A stretch of DNA of 64,000 nt, from assembly GCA_963855995.1 (NCBI GenBank), contig OY979723.1:2299001-2363000 (forward strand), read 5' to 3'. Each line of letters starts with the position of its first letter. Position 1 is the stretch's first letter. A model generated the notes under the pieces. That model had not been told where the DNA came from. It saw only the letters and a list, made by a program, of their open reading frames with translations, and ran no database searches. This document shows positions 58,101 through 64,000 of the stretch, in pieces. The position numbers and the translations under genes are program-made. The stretch is from Muricea muricata (Eukaryota > Cnidaria > Anthozoa > Malacalcyonacea > Plexauridae).

Positions 58101-61100
58101 GTTCGCTGTGTAGTCGACGACTACCAGTACAAGTTAACATAGATATATATTCAAATAAACCCTTTATTTCAATAACTAGATTGGTGTCCTTGGGAATTCC
58201 GAAATCACATTTCACTCATGTGTTTATTGACGAGGCGGGCCAAGGAATGGAACCGGAGTGCCTGGTACCCATCGCAGGATTGCTGGGGACAGACGAGAAC
58301 AATCTTGGACAACTGGTGTTAGCTGGAGACCCTAAACAACTCGGTCCTGTACTGCGATCTCCTGTCGCGATTGAAGTAAATGCAACCAGCAATGTTTTTT
58401 AAAAAGTGTACTTCGCAATTTTTATTCGACACTAGATATCTCAGTTTTTTGTAGTGTCTAACAGAGATTAAAAAACTGAAAAATACTTCAAAACTGATAG
58501 AGCTATGCAGTATGAATAAAGTTAGTTTAGTTTAGGTTTCCTCCTGTAGTAACACTGGATCAATATGAGATGATCCTTACTGTACCTCTAGGAAGAACAG
58601 TTTAGAACTGATAGAGCTATCCAGTATAAATAAAGTTAATTTAGTTTAGTGCTCCTTCTGTCGTAGCACTGGATCAATAAGACATGATCCTTATTGGGCA
58701 TCTAGAAAGAACAGTTTAGAACTAACAGAGCTATCCAGTATAAATAAAGTTAGTTTAGTTTAGGTTTCCTCCTGTAGTAACACTGGATGAATAAGAGATG
58801 ATCCCTATTGGACCTCTAGGAAGAACAGTTTGGAAGCTAGTTCAGTTTCCCGGATTTTATTTGTTTATAATTTTCTCATGTCTAATTTAATATTTAGCAT
58901 GGTTTGAGAGTGTCGTTGCTTGAGCGTCTAATGGGTACATATTTCTCTTGCTACGAACGCCAACCAGCAGATGACCAGTACGATCCAAAATGTGTCACAA
59001 AATTGCTAAACAATTATCGATCACATCCTGAGATTATAAAAGTGAGTATGTATGTTTGATAGTGCAGTCTGTGTTAAATTAGACTGTGAGCAGACCTGAA
59101 GCAAATGAGTTGATGACAATTCATTGGAGGAAATGCGGACAACTCAGAAAGAAGTAAAATACGCTTTGCCCACATAACGCAAAGTCGCCATCCGTCAAAA
59201 TCGATGTGTCCGTCCGAGAAATCATGTATATAGTACTAAAGTACCAGCAGTCTTTAAAGGGTAGGGATTTGTACCATTACGTATCAAATTTCATTGACAA
59301 ACACATCGATTTCGACCGATGGAAATTTTGCGTCAAGTGGGCAGCGCGTATTTAATTTCTTCCTGTGTTGTCTGCAGTCTCTCCTTCCATCGACTCCTTT
59401 CCTTGAGGGACTGCTCGCAGTCTAGTGTTAAATTGGCCGAAACCTAGTGATTGCGCACATTTTCACCAAGGTGCCGAATGAGTTATTCTATGGCAACGAG
59501 CTTCGAGCTTGTGCAGATGAGCTACAACGCGAGGCTCTGTGCCACTGGAGTGGTCTGAAGAAAAAAGGCTTTCCAGTGATATTCAAAGCAGTCTGGGGCA
59601 AAGATGAAAGAGAGGAGGAGAGCCCTTCGTTTTTCAATCCCGAAGAAATTTCTGCAGTGTTACAATACGTGGAACAATTGACGGAAGCGAGAGGTTTACC
59701 TTTGAAGATGAATGAGATTGGAATAATTTCACCTTATCACAGACAGGCATGTTGAATTGTTTCGGATGGTTTTCAAGTAAATTTTTAATGAATTAATGAA
59801 CTTTATTCCTAATTACATCTCACTTATACTTAATTTAATCTGATTACACTTGATTGACTTTAATTAGCAACGTTATTCCAGTAGGCGTTGACCGATCAGT
59901 AATTTGACTCTAAACAGTTGACATCTCCGAGCGTACACAATTAGTTAGGAAAGTATAACGATTAAACGAGACTTTTTGTTCGTGGTTTCACCCTTGGAGA
60001 ATCATCGACAATCCAAAAATAGATTAGAACGTACAGTGGTTGTGTTGTACTCGAAAAGGATTTAAAAGTCTTCAATTCTGTTCTTGTTTAAAATACGTAA
60101 TTACAAAGTCGTGATGTAAGTGAAGTTACTGGGCTCCAAAGTAAATAAGATAAAACAGCGAGGTCGTTCACTTGTGTCACGATGTAACTGTGTAACTTCG
60201 CCCTGATTTAGGTTAAAAAAATCAGGGAAGAACTGCGAAAAAGATTGGGAATCACACAGGACAGCATCAAAGTAGGATCTGTTGAAGAATTCCAAGGTCA
60301 GGAACGAAAAGTGATCATCATCTCAACTGTGCGAAGCAGCGAGGAGTTTCTACAATTGGACGCACAACACAAACTCGGTTTCCTTGACAACCCCAAGGTT
60401 GGTCGAACGGAATTGACCATACCGAAAACGATGGCAGCCAGCATGTACATTTTACCAGAATTCATTGCGGGTACTAAGCAAAAACGACTGAAAAAAGACG
60501 CCAGAAAAACACCCGAGGACATAAAAGTTTAACAAAACAAAGAAAATAACCCCCTCTCTAAGATATGCTTGTCCTTCAACAATAGACATCAATTTGCTTT
60601 TTTAACGACTTCCGACCGCGATGCATTCTGGTAAAACGTACATACGCCATCTTTTTTGTTACGGTCAATTGGAAATAATTTAGACAGTAAAATACTAAAA
60701 AACAAAGTGAGATACTTTAAAAAAAATCACTAGTGGAGATATCAATGTACCAATAATTTTGTGTTTCCAAAATGGCGACGTTGGTAACAGCAGCGAACCA
60801 ACTTCAATCTCAATTTAAGATCACGCCAAGAGTATTTCATCACAGCAACAGTAGTTTTTGATGATTTATCATTGAAGTAACTGTAATATCATTTCTTTAG
60901 TTTCTGAAATGTCGAAGGACAAATGACACTACCCGTCCGCAATCTTGTTTTATAATCAGGCCTGTTCATTGAACAATAAGTAACCCAGAACGATGAGTCA
61001 GTGGGAGAAATTGAAGCCAATTTGATTCAGTTTTTCTGAGTTTTCTCAAAAATTGAGCCGTATATCAAATGAAAGCCATTAAAAAGTTGTACTTGGTGTA

Positions 61101-62635
61101 AAAATTCTTCAATTTGATACGCGATCCGATCTTTGGCGCTAAGTATTGCGTCTCAAAACTCGGGAAAACTAACATGACTTCACCCATTAACCGAACTTTT
61201 GTATTAAGTTAGCGTTCCAGTTGTATTTCAGTTCAATGAATCTGTTTTAATGATGTCACAAGCAGGATAGACGATATAAAACTTACTCTCAATTCTTTAA
61301 ATCTCAATAAAATTTTCTTGAACATTTCGCAATTTACGTAAGAAATATATACATACAAATCCAGTTGGATTTTTACATTAATCATTTTTTGAATATCCAA
61401 GATGGCGGATGACTAATGTCTTTGCGGAGATATAATGCTGACTATCTTACTTGTGTAACATTCTCTTTTTTCAGCGATTCAACGTAGCCATCACTCGTGC
61501 CAAGGCCCTTCTCATTGTAATTGGTAATCCTTCTGTTTTGTGTCATGATAAACATTGGAAAAAGTGAGTAATACTATTAAACAAATAATGAATGTTTATG
61601 AGTGTGATGGTACGAATATTTTCATGAGGTGTGAAAGATTGATTGTTCCATTCAACGAGGCGATAGCCGAGTCTTTTAATTGGCTGCTTATGTTTTCATG
61701 CAAAGGAATTTATGCGATTTACGGCGTATTTTACTTGTTTTTTAGTATTTTACGTGTTTCTTAGTATTTTCGGCATCAGAATCGTTAATAAGTTCACACA
61801 CATCATCCTCAGTTACCAAAACAAATGGGTTTTTACTGCAAGCTTCCGCTATTTCTATTTTTGACGAGCAGTATTTGAATTAAATCCCATTTACGTCATG
61901 TCTGTTTTGGCCAGATCATTGTTTAAAGTTCACTGCGATCATCGTACGAGGAGGATTTTGACGGATTGGATTCATTAAAACCGTTAAGAGTGCAATGGAG
62001 AAACTATAATTGCACTCCTGGGAGTGCAAAGGAACGTATTTTTGGAGAAAATGTTAGAAGAGGTGGGGAGATTTTTACGGGAGGTGCTACTATGATCCTC
62101 CCCAAGTCAACAAAGGCTAGAGATAAAAAATACCTTACTTTCGTATATTTTGCATAATTATGTATGCTTATCTAGTAATAAGAAATATCATTAAACAATA
62201 AACACTAATATTTGCTAAAACAGACATTATTAGGGGAGGTGCTAAAATTCATGTGGGGGAAGCAAAAAATTTCAGGTGAGGTGTGAAGTGATCACAGGGG
62301 ATACGCACCTTCTCCCCCCCCCCTCCTCCCAAAAAATCCCGGCTTGTGTACATTTATATTCACCAAGCTAACGTACAAGGTAATATTGCTCGCAACATCT
62401 GATGTAAATTATCGTTTACCACAGGTTTATCATGTATTGTATCGATAATGAGGCATTTTTTGATGGCTTTGGCTCGAGACCATCTGAAAACCTCTTTCAA
62501 CCGCCTAAAGAAGCAGATGTAAGTCTTGAGAAAAAATTGGCGAAACTTAGCCTTAATGAAACGACGTTGATTGAAAAGGTAGTTGATGCGACGGGACCAG
62601 ATGATGAAGTCCCATGGAGGCCGTCAGATGAGTAG
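49135..62635 (+). CDS. MOV10: MOV10-type RNA helicase, tandem copy B
   Basis: Paralogue of copy A with identical exon number and intron phases. Exons 49135-49493, 50658-51155, 53161-53568, 54234-54401, 55455-55602, 56057-56224, 57101-57222, 58180-58375, 58898-59041, 59471-59746, 60212-60397, 61475-61563, 62425-62635 give 2973 bases, 990 residues. It starts [16 protein letters not shown] and has an N-terminal part like copy A ([26 protein letters not shown]). Motifs I GPPGTGKT (near 511), II DEAG (near 641), [27 protein letters not shown] and [10 protein letters not shown] are all intact, so it should be an active SF1 ATPase. Exon 7 has an insert (DREDRGDGG) absent from copy A. Intron 10 also uses a GC donor (CAG|GCATGT). 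Exons 5 and most of 11 are almost identical to copy A while neighbours are clearly diverged. The tail ends PWRPSDE. Confidence 0.92.
50110..50430. repeat. CAACAAG-type repeat block (family R2, gene B intron 1)
   Basis: CACCAACAAGTTGTGTTCAC, TTGTAGCAAGATTGTTACAA and TAACAAGTCTGATAATCCCA in the same order as at 24530-24790, without the CGAACGCATCC core. It is a subfamily shared with the 24425 block. Confidence 0.7.
51497..51815. repeat. Foldback element of family F1 (gene B intron 2)
   Basis: Left arm GTAAAGTTTGCGAATTTTGT, right arm CAAAAATTCGCAAACTTTAC, with an inner palindrome around TTACCACATTTCCACATAGTGGTAA. Confidence 0.7.
52395..53065. repeat. Long foldback element, about 670 bp (gene B intron 2)
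   Basis: TGACAGTTCTAGTGATGCTT on the left against AAGCATCACTAGAACTGTCA on the right. The arms continue through TTCTGTCTGCGAATTG / CAATTCGCAGACGGAATT and CGCCATCTTGGTTGAC / GTCAACCAAGATGGCG. The open frame 52705-53160 is this element reading into exon 3, not a gene. Confidence 0.75.
53770..54055. repeat. Foldback element (gene B intron 3)
   Basis: GTGTACATTTAACCTGCGATC on the left against GATCGCAGGTTAGTGCACAT on the right, with TGCCTGATACAAT / TTTGTATCAGGCCT further in. It ends about 180 bases before exon 4. Confidence 0.65.
54505..54590 (-). repeat. tRNA-like sequence, probable SINE or tRNA pseudogene
   Basis: On the minus strand TAGCTTAATGTACAGAGC (A-box), CACGGCCATCGCAACGG, then GTAGGTCGAATTCCTGC, a T-arm with a complete five-pair stem. 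The 5' and 3' acceptor sequences do not pair, so a working tRNA is unlikely. It resembles the fragment at 16925-16970. Confidence 0.4.
54885..55050. repeat. Hairpin element, about 75-bp arms (gene B intron 4)
   Basis: AATAAAACAATCATCGGATT on the left against ATCCAATAATTGTTTATTAT on the right, meeting at AGAGTTATCTGCCTCG / CTGATAACTCT around CGCCTTCGGCG. It is preceded by a smaller palindrome AACTCAGTTATCTGC / GCAGATAACTGAGTT-type at 54688-54732. Confidence 0.7.
55620..55990. repeat. Minisatellite E (gene B intron 5)
   Basis: About five units of the 75-bp repeat AACTTCAAACTGTTGGTTCT + CAGTGTAGGTAGTGATCTTG + AAATACACGTCCTTTGTGG, at the same intron position as the array in gene A. Confidence 0.9.
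56264..56466. mobile_element. 203-bp hAT-type MITE with 8-bp target duplication
   Basis: Ends CAGTGGCGGATCTACCGTAA (left) and complement of CAGTCGCGGATCCAGG (right); arms continue with AAGTCAAAATAAATTA / TAATTTATTTTGACTT. Flanked on both sides by AGTACATG (56256-56263, 56467-56474), an exact 8-bp duplication. No coding capacity. It lies about 30 bases after the exon 6 donor of gene B. Confidence 0.85.
57735..57818. repeat. Perfect palindrome: 40-bp arms, 4-base loop
   Basis: Left arm AAATATCTTCGGAGGCCATT + TAGGAGGTCTATACATATTA, loop TCTT, right arm its exact reverse complement as far as I can read. It lies in gene B intron 7, between no other recognisable element ends. Confidence 0.9.
58480..58835. 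repeat. Minisatellite D (gene B intron 8)
   Basis: Three units of the 115-bp repeat, with GATAGAGCTATCCAGTATAA and AGTTTAGGTTTCCTCCTGTA. Same intron as the array in gene A. Confidence 0.9.
59072..59432. repeat. Foldback element filling gene B intron 9
   Basis: TGTTAAATTAGACTGTGAGC on the left against GCTCGCAGTCTAGTGTTAAA on the right; arms of about 160 bp run through GCCCAC(A/T)T(A/G)ACGCAAA and ATCGATGTGT. It occupies most of the 429-bp intron and ends about 40 bases before exon 10. Confidence 0.7.
60431..60655. repeat. Inverted-repeat element (gene B intron 11)
   Basis: TGTACATTTTACCAGAATTC on the left against GCATTCTGGTAAAACGTACA on the right. A half copy occurs in gene B intron 1 at about 49660-49710 (GCAATGCATTCTGGTAAAAT). 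Confidence 0.6.
60860..61440. repeat. F2 foldback element interrupted by repeat D
   Basis: 60860-60965 and 61260-61440 match parts of the F2 element at 7340-7680 (for example GTCACAAGCAGGATAGACGA and CGCAATTTACGTAAGAAATA). 60965-61240 between them matches family D at 21830-22210. Confidence 0.6.
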
Positions 62636-63690
62636 GAAAGAAATGGATAGCAGGGAGCTCGCTGGCTATTGGGGGAATGGGGATGGCAGGGGGTCTATGT
62701 TTATATAATCGTGTGCGGCGCGATTATGTTCTTTTCAAATCGTTGTTTTTATCGTCTCTAAAAGGCCACATGCATCGAGCATTTTTATTATGGCAACACA
62801 AAAATCATCCCAAATGACATATGACCTTATAAAACTTTTCTCCAGACTTTTTTAACTCGCTCTATAGCACATATTTTGGCCATTATTTGATGTACAATTA
62901 ACACCAATGTGATGTCACGTCGCATAATGAGTGACCGCAAAACCTTGAGATCATATAGAATGTTCTGCATCATGCTCGTAGACTTTACAGCCATGTATTT
63001 CGAGAAATGGCAGCGATTGACATGCGTCAATGTTAGCTGTAGTTTGTATACAAACATTAATCAAAATCTACAAGCTAAGTAAGTTGAGAATTTTCACATA
63101 ATGTTTCATGTTTATTAGGTCATTTGGAATGTTGTGTATACGAAAAAAATATTGAGATAGTTATGATTTCTTAGTTATTCAAACCTTGTTATAAATAGGA
63201 TATAAATTTAAATATATATAAATATAAAATATATAATAGTTATATAAAATTTTACAAAAAAATGTGAATAATATATAATTAAATTTTTAATCAAATATAA
63301 TCATATTTAATTCTTTTGGGAAATAGTTGGTAATATTAGTTTTTAGAGAAAACAAGTTATAATATGAATTCCAAATATGTGATCATTTTTTCTGTCTATA
63401 ACGTAGATCCAAATGTTTTTGTACTTGGTAGCTTTATTTTAGCATGTTTTTGGCAGTTTGTTTATTTATGCTCGCTTTTCTCCCGGAGGTCGCGCGTGAT
63501 TTTCTCCCTGAAAACTGGCTTCAAGTTTTCCGGCTCAGGTAGCGTTCCAGTTACTTTTAGTTCGAGGGGTTAGGTCAGTGGTCAGATTAATTGATGACGC
63601 AATTGTTTTTTCCCACGCGTGTATCCCGCGCGCGCCACATGCACCGCCGCAGAACAACACCAAAACGCCTGCCGCCAGGGGCCGAGGCTG
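62636..63690. other. Gene-poor region downstream of copy B
   Basis: 3' flank of MOV10-type copy B. 63180-63330 is extremely AT-rich (ATATATAAATATAAAATATA-like). Short open frames at 63364-63573 and 63578-63811 lack any recognisable domain, and the latter runs into the repeat at 63691. I see no gene. Confidence 0.5.
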
Positions 63691-63946
63691 GGTCATGGCT
63701 AAAGGGGATGGAAGAGAGGTAGCTTTTCATCATGGTAGATGTTTTTTAAAATTTTTAAAACGAGAACAAATCAACAACCAGACGTTTATAGCATTCCTAA
63801 ATTGGGATTAGGTTCAGGGTAAGGTTAGGGTGAGCCTTGGGAATGATATAAATGTTAGGTTGTTGATTCGTTCTCATTTTAAGAATCTTGAAAAACAGCC
63901 GCCATCTTGAAAACCTACCTCTCGTCTATCCCCTTTAGACATGACC
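63691..63946. mobile_element. 256-bp MITE with 10-bp target duplication
   Basis: Arms of more than 100 bp begin GGTCATGGCTAAAGGGGAT and end with the complement GGTCATGTCTAAAGGGGAT. Flanked on both sides by GCCGAGGCTG (63681-63690 and 63947-63956). A 9-10 bp duplication with long inverted repeats is typical of Mutator-like elements. No coding capacity. Confidence 0.8.
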
Positions 63947-64000
63947 GCCGAGGCTGCTCTTGAATATGAATTTTTTTAAAAGCATACAGAAGTTACCGCC

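Noticed and set aside
60245-60532. Extension of the helicase exon beyond 60397
   Set aside because: The added residues come from reading through the donor into the inverted-repeat element at 60431; the next exon begins [10 protein letters not shown] as in all family members.
63578-63811. Possible short gene near the right edge
   Set aside because: No domain, and half of it lies inside the MITE 63691-63946.

Overview
This window is animal nuclear DNA: AT-rich, intron-rich, and full of short inverted-repeat elements and intronic minisatellites. A two-domain arginine kinase, an alpha-1,3-fucosyltransferase and the repeat style point to an anthozoan cnidarian, most likely a sea anemone or a coral. 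The species is an inference. I reconstructed exons by joining open frames at GT/AG or GC/AG sites and checking the phase at each junction. Except for the first gene, which runs off the left edge, every model gives one continuous reading frame. Individual splice edges should be read as plus or minus 1-2 bases.

Layout. (1) 1-2100, minus: 5' part of a mitochondrial quinone-oxidoreductase-like gene, running off the left edge. (2) 2398-3597, plus: intronless alpha-1,3-fucosyltransferase (GT10). (3) 4002-7218, plus: TIMM17, five exons. (4) 8597-17811, minus: two-domain arginine kinase, ten exons, about 784 residues, with an N-terminal acylation signal and an asparagine-repeat tail. (5) 18488-28060, plus: POLR1G-like (RPA34) RNA polymerase I subunit, eight exons including two very small ones. 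(6) 28207 to about 33722 (possibly 35034), minus: THNSL1, a shikimate-kinase-like plus threonine-synthase-like protein. (7) 35565-48147 and 49135-62635, plus: two tandem, intact MOV10-type RNA helicase genes with identical 13-exon structure. (8) 62636-64000: no gene seen; one clean transposon-like element with a 10-bp target duplication.

Gene pairs 1/2, 4/5 and 6/7 are head to head with short shared upstream regions; 3/4 and 5/6 converge. The genes are housekeeping or general metabolic and regulatory functions and do not form an obvious pathway. The notable biology lies in the membrane-targeted double arginine kinase, in the MOV10 duplication with patches that look homogenised by gene conversion, and in the repeats: at least five minisatellite-like families recur inside introns of unrelated genes, and about twenty foldback/MITE-type elements are visible, two with hAT-type 8-bp target duplications.
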